Source: an uncultured Bacteriovoracaceae bacterium (lineage in GTDB: Bacteria > Bdellovibrionota > Bacteriovoracia > Bacteriovoracales > Bacteriovoracaceae). From it: DNA of 64,000 bases. Below are positions 47,279 through 56,224 of this stretch, one piece after another (the stretch's first letter is position 1; the number at the start of each line of letters is the position of its first letter). The stretch spans positions 46,219 to 110,218 of the forward strand of contig CAKZUQ010000011.1 in NCBI GenBank assembly GCA_937923325.1, given 5' to 3'. The position numbers and the translations under genes are program-made. A model generated the notes under the pieces. It ran no database searches and had not been told where the DNA came from. It worked only from the letters and a program-made list of their open reading frames with translations.

Positions 47279-50200
47279 TTACTTAATAATAAGTTTAAAA
47301 GTATCACTTTTATTTTTAGATGTTGTCTCAATAAGAGTTTCTCCCTTCTCATTTTTTGTCTCTTTTAAAGCGCCAGATATTACTCTTACAGATGAAGAGA
47401 TATATTTATCTGCCATCTTTAGGTTATTTGGGTAACTTATTTTCACAAGACTCAGACCGTGTTCTAAAAAGTTTGAAATTGAATACTCAATATTTGGTTG
47501 TGTACTTAGTTTAGAAATTTTTGATACAGTAACACTAGATGGTCTCTTTTTAGAACCTAGAGCTTCCACACTATAGTTCGTAATAGTATCTAAAGCAAAA
47601 TATAGTTTTTTCCCTTCTGATTTAATATCAGTAAATATTCTACGACTACCAGATGTTTTAGTTTTAAAACTATTTTCAGCTTTTACAAATTTTCCGTCTT
47701 CTTTTACGAAAAGAGAAGGAACAATACTTCCCCAATAAGTATTTGAAGAACTCTTTAAATATTTGATTGAAAGGCTAACCTTATCTTCTTCAATATCTCC
47801 AATAGGATAAAAAGAAAAGTGTCCAGATTTAACATCAACAGAAATATCCTGAACCTCTTCGAATGATTCAAAAATTACTTTTGATACGACATTTGTGTTT
47901 ACAGCAACAGGTACCTCTAAACTACTCCCCTCTTTCAAAGTATATTCACTCTTTAAAGCTCCAAAAGAACTTGTATCAACAATCAAGTCATAAACTGAGC
48001 TACTTAACCAAGTAGAAGAACTCGTAGAGATAGTTAATTCCCAAATACCAGCTTGAACTTTCCCCTCTTTAAGAGTCGAAACATTTATACTTGCTTGGTT
48101 ATAACCATTGATAGAATTATTTGTTGAAGACTTAAAAGATACTTCTTTTCCAGTTGGATCATAAAGTTGAACGTACAATAAACCTGATGAACTTGAATCT
48201 ATAGCGGTCTTAATATCAATAGACTGCATTTTAGAATCGATCATTAGTGGGTAACGATGAAAAGTGTTTTGTGCAATTTCTACATTTTTTCTGTAGAATC
48301 CTTTAGCAACAGATTTTAAAGATGGATCTATTGCGGGAACAGAAATTTTTTGTTTTCTCAATAATAGAGGCATATGAACAACATCTAGAATGTTTTGAAC
48401 AGTATTTCCTTTATAAGATATTTTATAATGAGCAATATATGTAGAGCCACGCTTCATATTAGCTAAGTTTCTTTTAGAATAAAAAGACTTCGTTCTTCTA
48501 TTATTAAATGTTACATGAGTTCCTAATTTTTGGTTAGAAGCATTTCCTTGATCTATAATTGAGAAGAATTTAGTAAAATCTTCTAGGCCAGTTGAATCTG
48601 CAATCATTTTTTGAACTTTTCCATTTGTTCCAATTATTTCAATTTTTGCAAGTTTTACATCAACTCCATTCGCCAATATATTTGCTTTAGATTTAAGTGT
48701 TCTTTCCCCATCAAGACCAAGGGTTAATGTAAACTCCTGTCTTAAAGCATGAGTGTTTCTTTCATATGATTTTTTATGATTATTAATTACAACTTCAAAA
48801 TAATCAGATTCATTTGAGTTCAACTTAGTTAAAATATCTCGAAGAGAGCTCTTAGCAGAACCTGCATCAATTAGGCCATAACCTTGTTGAGCAAGAGTTA
48901 AGTCTTCAAGTTCGATAGCTGTTTTTTGAAGAGCATCACGCATTCCATATACATATGGTAAAAGTGTTCTTTTAGACTTTACTGTTCTTTTCTTATTTAA
49001 CTTTCTTTGAGAATTGATATGTTCAAATAAAGACTTGTCTTCTTTTTTAAGACTTCCAATAATAGCGGCCATTGCACCTGCTGCTAATGGCGAAGACATA
49101 CTAGTTCCATTAGCTTGAGACATATAACCTTCGGCCGTAAGAACTGTAGATATTGCTGCACCAGGAGCTACAATATTTGGTTTCATTTCACTTGTATAGC
49201 TTGGACCAAGAGAACTAAAAAATAAAAGATTTTCATTATTTATTGTTGATCCTCCAGGTAGATTATATTGATCACTCAAAGTCTTAGACGAAACATTTGC
49301 CCCCACAGTAACAACAGCACCAGTATTTCCAATATGGTTTAAAGATCTAAATCCAGGTCCAGAGTTAGATGCAGAAACAAAGAATATAGTTCCAAACTTG
49401 GCAGATAAATCATCTAAAATATAAGAATAAACACCTTTTTTATATTTCTCATGAGATCCTAAAGAAATATTAACGACATCAGGGATCAATCCTTTTTTAT
49501 TATAAAAAGTTTTATATAAAGCTTTAATGATAGCTGAGTCTGTACAAGAAATTTGTGTACATACCTTTAGCGCCATAATTTTAGCCTTTGGAGCAGCTCC
49601 GACAAGATGATTTTCAGGATCATTGGCTGCAATAATACCAGCAACATGAGTTCCATGCATTCCACCTGTCTTTCCAAGACCAATAATGATTTCATCCTCT
49701 TTCTCTTCTACAAGTAAAGGATATTTTAAAATAGAGTTCCTTGTAGGAAACTCAACCATTCCTAAATTTCTTTTAGACTTAGTTGTTAAATTATAATCAA
49801 TTAATGCTTTAGACTCTTTTTTAGAAAATTTGTAATCACCATCTACATCAAAGTATACCTTAACTCCACTTTCTGTTTTTACAGCAATAACAGGAAAGAC
49901 GTCACTTGATTTATTTAAGTTTATATCCAAAAAAGATATTTCTTCTTTACCAGTATTTGATAGTTGTGCAGCGAGATCACTTTCTTTTAAAGAAGCTATG
50001 AACACCTCACCTTTTGCAATATCTCTTGGAAGCTCTAATACCTTTTGATCTAAGGAAAAAGTAAGATTAGAAGTCGCAACAGGCTTAAGGGAAACTTGAA
50101 CTTCTTCAGTAGCATCATACCAATAGTCAACCCTTCCTTCAAAGCCAGGATGGCTTGCATCAACACCAGTGTCGATAACAGCAACAACTGTATCCTCTCC

Positions 50201-50734
50201 AAGTGATTCTCTTGTTTCTCCATAACCAACAACAGAATCAATACCTACACTCTTTGTCGGTATAAAATTTTCAGGTGTAATACTTCCTGACTTTAGTTTA
50301 GTAGTTACAGGTTTAACTAAAGTATTACTAGAGTCTAAAGACGCTGCTTTGAGTTTTAAACTTTCCATAAAAGAAGAGTCATTTATTTGCTCTGGAGAAA
50401 GACTAGCGAGATAAAATGGAACAGTTGCCCCTAATCTATTGTTTGGATCATATATAAGTTCTCCACCACCAGCAATCAAAGCTTCTATAGATTTTTGAAT
50501 ATCCCCTTTTGGTACTAAAATTAAAGTAAGGCTTGGATATCTGTAATAAGGAAGTATCTCCGTTTGTAAATCAGTTAGCACCTTAGCACTTAGATCAACA
50601 TCCACTTCTTTATTTAGACTTGCCAAAGAAGAATTATTTACCATCTCTGTCGACGGTATAACTTTTTTATCACCACATGCAGATAGTATTAATACAAGCA
50701 ATAAAAAACAGCTTTTTTTTAAAATAAAACTCAT
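47279..50734 (-). CDS. S8 (subtilisin-family) protease lipoprotein with large Asp-His insert
   Basis: 1151 residues, outer-surface or periplasmic serine protease. Lipobox LSAC at 17-20. A pro-domain-like region spans about 40-170. The catalytic triad is intact: D188 (AVIDTGVD), H360 (MHGTHVAG), S545 (NGTSMSSP), with oxyanion N457. The 172-residue Asp-to-His spacing includes a roughly 140-residue insert, as in pyrolysin and tripeptidyl-peptidase II types. A C-terminal region of about 550 residues is beta-rich with several Ig- or jelly-roll-like modules. AGGAG precedes the ATG. Role in prey protein digestion is inferred. Confidence 0.93.
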   Translation of the reverse strand: MSFILKKSCFLLLVLILSACGDKKVIPSTEMVNNSSLASLNKEVDVDLSAKVLTDLQTEILPYYRYPSLTLILVPKGDIQKSIEALIAGGGELIYDPNNRLGATVPFYLASLSPEQINDSSFMESLKLKAASLDSSNTLVKPVTTKLKSGSITPENFIPTKSVGIDSVVGYGETRESLGEDTVVAVIDTGVDASHPGFEGRVDYWYDATEEVQVSLKPVATSNLTFSLDQKVLELPRDIAKGEVFIASLKESDLAAQLSNTGKEEISFLDINLNKSSDVFPVIAVKTESGVKVYFDVDGDYKFSKKESKALIDYNLTTKSKRNLGMVEFPTRNSILKYPLLVEEKEDEIIIGLGKTGGMHGTHVAGIIAANDPENHLVGAAPKAKIMALKVCTQISCTDSAIIKALYKTFYNKKGLIPDVVNISLGSHEKYKKGVYSYILDDLSAKFGTIFFVSASNSGPGFRSLNHIGNTGAVVTVGANVSSKTLSDQYNLPGGSTINNENLLFFSSLGPSYTSEMKPNIVAPGAAISTVLTAEGYMSQANGTSMSSPLAAGAMAAIIGSLKKEDKSLFEHINSQRKLNKKRTVKSKRTLLPYVYGMRDALQKTAIELEDLTLAQQGYGLIDAGSAKSSLRDILTKLNSNESDYFEVVINNHKKSYERNTHALRQEFTLTLGLDGERTLKSKANILANGVDVKLAKIEIIGTNGKVQKMIADSTGLEDFTKFFSIIDQGNASNQKLGTHVTFNNRRTKSFYSKRNLANMKRGSTYIAHYKISYKGNTVQNILDVVHMPLLLRKQKISVPAIDPSLKSVAKGFYRKNVEIAQNTFHRYPLMIDSKMQSIDIKTAIDSSSSGLLYVQLYDPTGKEVSFKSSTNNSINGYNQASINVSTLKEGKVQAGIWELTISTSSSTWLSSSVYDLIVDTSSFGALKSEYTLKEGSSLEVPVAVNTNVVSKVIFESFEEVQDISVDVKSGHFSFYPIGDIEEDKVSLSIKYLKSSSNTYWGSIVPSLFVKEDGKFVKAENSFKTKTSGSRRIFTDIKSEGKKLYFALDTITNYSVEALGSKKRPSSVTVSKISKLSTQPNIEYSISNFLEHGLSLVKISYPNNLKMADKYISSSVRVISGALKETKNEKGETLIETTSKNKSDTFKLIIK

Positions 50735-50763
50735 TTAGTCTCCTCTTATTATAGATAGAGTGA

Positions 50764-50792
50764 GTTTTATGTTTTTAGATAGATGGCGTCAA
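50764..50792 (-). promoter_or_regulatory. Candidate sigma-70 promoter of the S8 protease gene
   Basis: Minus strand: TTGACG (complement of 50787-50792), 17-base spacer, TAAAAC (50764-50769). Predicted leader about 22 bases. The rest of the 187-base gap to 50922 shows nothing else. Confidence 0.45.
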
Positions 50793-50921
50793 TATACCGT
50801 AAAAATGTTATATTTTTAAAAGCTAATTAATTTAAAGTCTAATATAAACAAATGAACAAAATAACGATAAAAGGAATACTTGGCCTTAAATTTACTAAAT
50901 AAGACCAATCATTTACTTAAA

Positions 50922-52700
50922 TTACCAAACTCTCCACTCTTCATAAATAGCAGCAAATCGAGGAGCGACTAATTTATGATATCTATTAAATAAATCCTCT
51001 CTAGAGCTATCTTTAGTTGCATGATGCATAAGCACTCTTTGAGTTTCAATAAATGATAATGCTTCAGCTATTTTTTCTGCATGTACCATTAGTTTTTCAA
51101 TATTTTCAGGCTTAAGCCACTCTTTAGTGTTGAAGAATTTCATTAGTTCTTTAGGATTATCCATATTTGTTTCAGGCTTGAGTGTTTTAATTAACAATTT
51201 AACAAATGACTTCTTAAAGGTATACTGAGTGGCGTTGAATTTACTTTCTGCCTCAGAACCAGCACCAAAGAAATTAGCAATAGGATTGGCATTAACTAGT
51301 CCCGTAAAATACTTAGCTGGACTTCTCATAACAAATTTCATCAAATCTTTCATGGCCATAAGAGATTGTATTTGAGTAGTTCCCTCATAGAGTAAAGTTG
51401 CAAAGGAATCTCTATGATATCTAGCTGCATCATATTCCTCAATAAATCCATATCCACCTAAAGCCTGTATAGCTCTTTTTGAAAGATGAGTGTAAGTTTC
51501 AGCCCCGTACATTTTTACAAGAGGAGTTCTTCTTCTAACCCACTTAGTTGCATGCTTTAATTGCTTTTCTTCTGCAGATGTTAAAGCTCTGTGTCTTTTT
51601 TCCATATCTAATTTTTGATAAACATCGAAGTGAGTTATCGTATCTACCATTAGGGCCCTAAACGCATCTCTTTCTGTTTCATAGTCTTGCATATTTCTAG
51701 CGTACAGTGGCAAGTCCATTAAATTTTTACCAAATTGAGATCGCTCTGATGCATAGTTTTTGGCATATTGAATACAACCTTCAATACCTCCTAGAGATTG
51801 AAGACCGACTGCTACTCTTGCTTCATTCATAAGATGAAGCATATATCTAAAACCATGGTTCTCTTTACCAATTAAGGTTGCTTTAGAATTTTCATAAACA
51901 ACTTCACAAGTAAACGAACCATGAAGTCCCATTTTATGTTCAGACTTTGCAATTTTATAATTTAATTGACCTTCTTCAATTTCTTGCTCACATAAGAACA
52001 TTGATATTCCAGCGAGACCTTCTGGAGCATCTTTAGTCTTAGCTAAAACAAAACCAAAACCTCCACCACCATTGGTGATAAATATTTTGGAACCAGTTAA
52101 TAAATATGATCCGTCGTCTTGAAGCACAGCTGAGGTTTTAATATTTCCAAGATCACTTCCAGCTCCGGGCTCAGTTAAGCACATAGAACCAGAGATTTCT
52201 CCAGCAATAATTTTTGGAATAAGCCTCGCTTGATCTTCCTTTGTTGCAAACCTTTCAAGCATATCAATCATGGAAGTAAAAAATCCAAGTTGAGTTGCAC
52301 TCGATAAACAAGCTTTGTTCATTTGAACAAAGTAAAGTAAATTTGCGATAACAGGAGCACCCATTCCACCAAATTCTCTATGAGCAGTTAAACCTAAAAG
52401 TCCAAGCTCAGTAGCTTCTGTATATAGTTCAGTAAGCTCAGCGCCAGGAATAGTCTTTCCATCGATAACTTTCCCTGCTCCATTTTCATCTAATTTTTTT
52501 GCTCTATTAGCAACAGCATTAGCAGTCCAATCACCTGTAGCTGTTATCATCTCTTCAATAAATCCTAAAACCTCTTCTTTATTTTGAAACCCATCCTCAG
52601 TAGGATAACTTGGATAATAAAGAGGTAAAATACTATCCCAATCAATAGCATTGTGAAAAAGCCATTTCCATTCAGTTGAATCTGTGTAGTCATTTGCCAT
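50922..52700 (-). CDS. Acyl-CoA dehydrogenase (long form)
   Basis: FAD-dependent first-step beta-oxidation enzyme. 592 residues, the long type with an extra C-terminal helical domain. Seen: CLTEPGAGSDLGNIKTSA (about 155-172) at the FAD/substrate site, FITNGGGGFGFVLAK, RVAVGLQSLGGIEGC, and GGYGFIEEYDAARYHRDS followed by YEGTTQIQ, whose Glu is the catalytic base. Start set at 52700 because AAGGAA lies 7-8 bases before the ATG; the longer reading to 52823 crosses the divergent gene. Probably acts on long-chain acyl-CoA. Confidence 0.93.
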   Translation of the reverse strand: MANDYTDSTEWKWLFHNAIDWDSILPLYYPSYPTEDGFQNKEEVLGFIEEMITATGDWTANAVANRAKKLDENGAGKVIDGKTIPGAELTELYTEATELGLLGLTAHREFGGMGAPVIANLLYFVQMNKACLSSATQLGFFTSMIDMLERFATKEDQARLIPKIIAGEISGSMCLTEPGAGSDLGNIKTSAVLQDDGSYLLTGSKIFITNGGGGFGFVLAKTKDAPEGLAGISMFLCEQEIEEGQLNYKIAKSEHKMGLHGSFTCEVVYENSKATLIGKENHGFRYMLHLMNEARVAVGLQSLGGIEGCIQYAKNYASERSQFGKNLMDLPLYARNMQDYETERDAFRALMVDTITHFDVYQKLDMEKRHRALTSAEEKQLKHATKWVRRRTPLVKMYGAETYTHLSKRAIQALGGYGFIEEYDAARYHRDSFATLLYEGTTQIQSLMAMKDLMKFVMRSPAKYFTGLVNANPIANFFGAGSEAESKFNATQYTFKKSFVKLLIKTLKPETNMDNPKELMKFFNTKEWLKPENIEKLMVHAEKIAEALSFIETQRVLMHHATKDSSREDLFNRYHKLVAPRFAAIYEEWRVW

Positions 52701-52766
52701 AAATAGTTTCCTTTGTTGATAAGATATATTAACATTATATTGATAAATGTTAAATGGAGCAACAAT

Positions 52767-53108
52767 ATGTACAAACTTTGTGGAATACCCAACTGTAATA
52801 CTGTGAAAAAGGCCAGAGTTCACCTTGACTCTTTTGGTATTGAATATGAATTTATGAACTTTAAAAAAGAATCACCCCTTAAAAAAGATATTGTTAATTG
52901 GAAAAAAGCTTTTGGTGACTGGCCTGCAAATAAAAGAGGTCCTACTTTTAGAAAAATAAAAGAAGAGTTTGAAGCAGCTGACAGTAATACAAAAAAAGAA
53001 ATTTTAATAAATAACAGCTCAGCAATAAAGAGACCGATTTTAGAGAAAGATGGTATAGCTATACACTTTGGTTACGATGAAGAGTTTTACAATTCGTTAA
53101 AAAAATAA
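52767..53108 (+). CDS. ArsC/Spx-family thioredoxin-fold protein (YffB type)
   Basis: 113 residues. Seen: YKLCGIPNCNTVKKARVHL (2-20) with the active Cys at position 9-10 in the family, FMNFKKESPLKKDIVNW (about 31-47), GPTFRKI (about 60-66) and the closing IKRPILEKDGI (about 88-98), which matches the KRP motif of ArsC-like proteins. YffB-type proteins are glutathione-dependent thiol reductases of unclear substrate rather than arsenate reductases. Start at 52767 is supported by GGAG at 52756-52759. It is divergent from the acyl-CoA dehydrogenase gene. Confidence 0.88.
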   Translation: MYKLCGIPNCNTVKKARVHLDSFGIEYEFMNFKKESPLKKDIVNWKKAFGDWPANKRGPTFRKIKEEFEAADSNTKKEILINNSSAIKRPILEKDGIAIHFGYDEEFYNSLKK

Positions 53109-53109
53109 A

Positions 53110-53958
53110 TTACTCTTCTAAAAATTGAAGGCCTATTTTATAATGATCGACAAGATCTTCGATGTCTCTAATATTTCTAACAATAGCTTTTAAAGGAGCA
53201 TCAAAGGTCTTTTCGTCAAAACCAGCAATTGATACTTCTTCCTGCTCCTTAAAGGCTGATAAGTCAGAAGCTACCACGCTCATTCCACCTGTCGATAGAT
53301 CATATAAAGTAAATGCAGTAATTCCATTATTAGTAATCACTTGGGCAACTTTTCCTTTTTTGGGTTTGGCCCTAGGAGCATCCCTTTTGTCTGCAAACTC
53401 TAAGTCTTCCGCAGATAAAGCTTGGCTGCCGACAATTTCGTCAAATAAACTTTGGTCACTTGAAGATCTATTTTTAGAACCCACAGAGCTCTTTATCTTT
53501 TCTATACCAAGATCAATGTGATCTCTTGGTCCAACGTAAACCATATGATCAGAGTTTGTTGAACTTGTATGCCTTACTTCCTTTTCTTTTGAACTTTTGA
53601 AAAATTCATAAAGAACTTCACTCATCTTTGCATTTTCGCTTTCTGATAGAATATTAATTTTGTTAGGTATCTGAACAGTAAGGGTGTTTGATTGCATTTC
53701 AATTTGATCTAATTTAAAAAAATATTTTAAATCTTCATTATAACAAAATAATTTCCCAGGAAATAAGTCGTAATCTTTATAGTCATGTGTTTCAAATTGT
53801 ATATTCTCATTACTAACATCTAATCGTTTTACTTTAGAAGGATAGATCACTCTCTTTGGAGCAGTTCCATCGTCTTGCCACAAGTACAAAATGACATTTT
53901 CATCCCTAAAGCATTTTAAGACTTTTTCTTTGTCATCACTAGTTAGTAGTTCTTCCAT
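53110..53958 (-). CDS. PilZ-domain protein, probable c-di-GMP effector
   Basis: 282 residues. An N-terminal half of unknown fold (about 1-110; LWQDDGTAPKRVIYPSKV near 27-44 looks like a beta domain) is followed by a Ser-rich linker and a C-terminal PilZ domain (about 190-282). c-di-GMP-binding features: KRDAPRAKPKKG (RxxxR-like arginines at about 193-197) and YDLSTGGMSVVA (D/NxSxxG motif, about 216-227). Spacing of the R residues is slightly compressed against the canonical RxxxR, so binding should be tested. It lies 41 bases downstream of the yciH stop in the same direction. Confidence 0.83.
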   Translation of the reverse strand: MEELLTSDDKEKVLKCFRDENVILYLWQDDGTAPKRVIYPSKVKRLDVSNENIQFETHDYKDYDLFPGKLFCYNEDLKYFFKLDQIEMQSNTLTVQIPNKINILSESENAKMSEVLYEFFKSSKEKEVRHTSSTNSDHMVYVGPRDHIDLGIEKIKSSVGSKNRSSSDQSLFDEIVGSQALSAEDLEFADKRDAPRAKPKKGKVAQVITNNGITAFTLYDLSTGGMSVVASDLSAFKEQEEVSIAGFDEKTFDAPLKAIVRNIRDIEDLVDHYKIGLQFLEE

Positions 53959-53999
53959 TATTATATTGTAACTTGTATTTTCTTACATTTCAAAGATTT

Positions 54000-54350
54000 T
54001 TAACCACCAGAGAGCTTAACTTTAAAACCGAGTTCGGTTAAGAAAACCTTAATCTTATCTCTGTGATCACCTTGAATTTCAATTGTATCATTTTTAAAAC
54101 TTCCGCCAGTACCAAGACGATTTTTAAGTTTTTTGGTCATTTTTTGAAAGTATTTTGGGTTAAATGGCAGATCGACTATGATACTAACTGTTTTTCCACC
54201 GCGCTTATTTTTTTGGAGTTCAATTTTTAATTGATGGTCCGAAGGAATCAGATCTTTTTCACTAGGTAGTTTTTTTGGCTTCTTTTCTAAATGTGAGCCG
54301 TCATCTGCCCATAATATATTTACTTCTTCCCTTTTAATTAATTTTGCCAT
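54000..54350 (-). CDS. SUI1/YciH-type translation initiation factor homologue
   Basis: 116 residues, bacterial eIF1 homologue. Seen: an N-terminal extension with ILWADDGSHLEKKPKK, then the SUI1 core LKIELQKNKRGGKTVSII (about 41-58), LKNRLGTGGSFKNDTIEIQG (about 76-95) and a closing LGFKVKLSGG. E. coli YciH is thought to help start-site fidelity or stress repression. AAGG lies just before the ATG. Its start codon is only 12 bases from that of the divergent rluE gene. Confidence 0.93.
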   Translation of the reverse strand: MAKLIKREEVNILWADDGSHLEKKPKKLPSEKDLIPSDHQLKIELQKNKRGGKTVSIIVDLPFNPKYFQKMTKKLKNRLGTGGSFKNDTIEIQGDHRDKIKVFLTELGFKVKLSGG

Positions 54351-54362
54351 ATTAAACCTTAC

Positions 54363-54920
54363 GTGAATAATTTTAAGTATATTATATTTAATAAACCATA
54401 CGGGGTACTTTGTCAGTTTACAGGGGAAGAAAATGACAAAACTTTATCGGATTTTGATCTGCCAAAGAATGTATACCCTGCTGGAAGATTGGATAAAGAC
54501 AGTGAGGGCCTATTACTGTTAACTAATGATGGAATATTTAATCAAAAAGTCACGAACCCTAAATCTCAGAAAGAAAAAACTTATCATGTGCAAGTTGAAA
54601 ATATTCCAGATGAAAAAGCTTTAAACCTTTTAAGATCAGGTACAATTCAAATTCAAAACTATATATGTAAAAAGGCTCAGGCCAAATTAATAAATCCAAA
54701 TTACCAAGATAGAATTCCACCTATCAGAGTTAGAAAATCAATACCAGATAGTTGGATTGAAATAAAGATTACCGAAGGCAAAAATCGACAAGTGAGAAAA
54801 ATGACTGCCAAAGCAGGACATCCAACACTTAGATTAATCAGAGTTCAGATTGGCAAATACACAAACAAAGACTTACTACCCGGCCAGTGGATAGAAGTTA
54901 ATAAAAAGGATATTTTATGA
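54363..54920 (+). CDS. rluE: 23S rRNA pseudouridine synthase, RluE type
   Basis: 185 residues, RsuA/RluB/E/F family without an S4 domain, which is the RluE form (U2457 in E. coli). Seen: YIIFNKPYGVLCQFTG (6-21), PAGRLDKDSEGLLLLTNDG (about 40-58) with the catalytic Asp, EKTYHVQVE and EGKNRQVRKMTAKAGHPTLRL (split over about 142-162). GTG start with no SD; TATTAA at 54350-54355 would give an almost leaderless transcript. ATGA 4-base overlap with the small gene that follows. Confidence 0.92.
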   Translation: MNNFKYIIFNKPYGVLCQFTGEENDKTLSDFDLPKNVYPAGRLDKDSEGLLLLTNDGIFNQKVTNPKSQKEKTYHVQVENIPDEKALNLLRSGTIQIQNYICKKAQAKLINPNYQDRIPPIRVRKSIPDSWIEIKITEGKNRQVRKMTAKAGHPTLRLIRVQIGKYTNKDLLPGQWIEVNKKDIL

Positions 54921-55168
54921 AATGCGACATCAATGTAAACCCTAAGACATATGAATGTACACTAGACTTTAAACTGAGTGATTTTAATGCTGAAAAAGAT
55001 TATCAAAACTCACTTGCAATCCTTTGCATGGTGGCTGGAGATTATAGCTTAGATCCGGAAGTAGAACTATCTGAATTCAAAGAATTGGTTCAACAAGGTA
55101 TTAATGATCAAAAAGATGTGATTCAGTTTTTGATAGATGAAGAAGGTATAGAAGCAGAAATGCTATAG
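54917..55168 (+). CDS. Small acidic protein of unknown function
   Basis: 83 residues, cytoplasmic by composition (no signal or membrane segment), acidic (DPEVELSEFKELV, FLIDEEGIEAEML). Three Cys (KCDIN, YECTL, ILCMV). Starts within a 4-base overlap with rluE, so translation is coupled. No family recognised; the mixed alpha/beta look and location suggest an accessory of rRNA or general metabolism, but this is a guess. The 167-base gap after it contains no other gene. Confidence 0.7.
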   Translation: MKCDINVNPKTYECTLDFKLSDFNAEKDYQNSLAILCMVAGDYSLDPEVELSEFKELVQQGINDQKDVIQFLIDEEGIEAEML

Positions 55169-55335
55169 AATCACCTTCTGGTCTAGCTTTAACTTTCTCT
55201 AGTAAATACTTTATATTTACCCTTAAACGGTTGTAAAGTTTACCTACTTATTAAAATAGTATCATAATCAAGCTCAAAGTATGACACAATGCATTAATAA
55301 AGAAGTTGAATCCAGGTTTATTTGAGGAGAAACAT

Positions 55336-56142
55336 ATGAAAAAGACACTACTAGTATTTACAACAGCTGCATTAACTCTAAGCTCTATGGCCGCATCAAC
55401 AGTAAATAAAGTATCCACATCTACAAGTAAGTCATTCATAGAAAAGGCGCTAGAAAATACATCTGCCTCGATATTCACAGGTTTTGAAAGAACAAACATT
55501 AATACGGAATCGACTGCTGGCTACCTTACACTTGCTGTTTCGAAAAGATTTAACGATGAACTAGCAATAAGTGCACAGCTCAGATCTGATACAAATGATG
55601 TTACGAAAGTAGGATCAGAGTCACCTTACAAAATGATAGACCCTAGAATTTTTATTAATGCTTACAACAGAGAGTTTAAAACAAGTTTAGGTACACTAAC
55701 ACTTTCTCCCAGCTTAAGAATTCAACCTCATACTCAAAATAGTCAACAGGGTAACCTTGCGACACTTAGATTAGGCCTAAGAACAGCTCTAAAAACAAGT
55801 GCTGCAAATACTTTAGCTTTCACTGTAAATGGATACGATAATATAACAGACAGTACGGCAGGCTCAGATGTAAAAAATGAAAGTCATTTTTACTTTATTG
55901 CATCAAACAACTATCAACTAAATGACAATCACGGTATTGCCCTAAGATTTGAATACTTCACAGATATTGATCAAGCAAAAAATATATATAGATCAATAAA
56001 TGCACAAGATGACATAACACTAACCTATAGAAATACTTCTATAAACAAACTAAGTATTGCTCCATATATTTCGCAAAATTTAAGCAAAGAAATTGCTACA
56101 AATATGCTAGAGCTCGGACTAGATTTAGCTTACACATTCTAA
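55336..56142 (+). CDS. Outer-membrane beta-barrel protein, unknown role
   Basis: 268 residues with signal peptide 1-21 (LSSMAAS). The mature part reads as 10-12 amphipathic strands (GYLTLAVSKRF, LAISAQLRS, LGTLTLSPSLRIQ, HGIALRFEYFTDI) and ends in LGLDLAYTF with C-terminal Phe, the recognition signature for barrel insertion. GAGGAG SD fixes the ATG at 55336. Single gene closed by a terminator. The substrate or partner cannot be inferred. Confidence 0.82.
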   Translation: MKKTLLVFTTAALTLSSMAASTVNKVSTSTSKSFIEKALENTSASIFTGFERTNINTESTAGYLTLAVSKRFNDELAISAQLRSDTNDVTKVGSESPYKMIDPRIFINAYNREFKTSLGTLTLSPSLRIQPHTQNSQQGNLATLRLGLRTALKTSAANTLAFTVNGYDNITDSTAGSDVKNESHFYFIASNNYQLNDNHGIALRFEYFTDIDQAKNIYRSINAQDDITLTYRNTSINKLSIAPYISQNLSKEIATNMLELGLDLAYTF

Positions 56143-56166
56143 GTTAATTTAATATACAAGAAACAA

Positions 56167-56198
56167 AAGGCTTAAATTTTTCATTAAGTCTTTTTTTT
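56167..56198 (+). terminator. Rho-independent terminator after barrel protein 55336
   Basis: Stem AAGGCTTAA / TTAAGTCTT (one wobble), 8-base loop, followed by a run of T reaching 56198. Confidence 0.85.
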
Positions 56199-56224
56199 GG
56201 TATAAATTTTAAAAGGAAAAATTT

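Noticed and set aside
50922..52823. Longer N-terminus for the acyl-CoA dehydrogenase starting at 52823
   Set aside because: The extra 41 residues run through the divergent promoter region and the ArsC-like start, have no SD and do not resemble the family; 52700 has a good SD.
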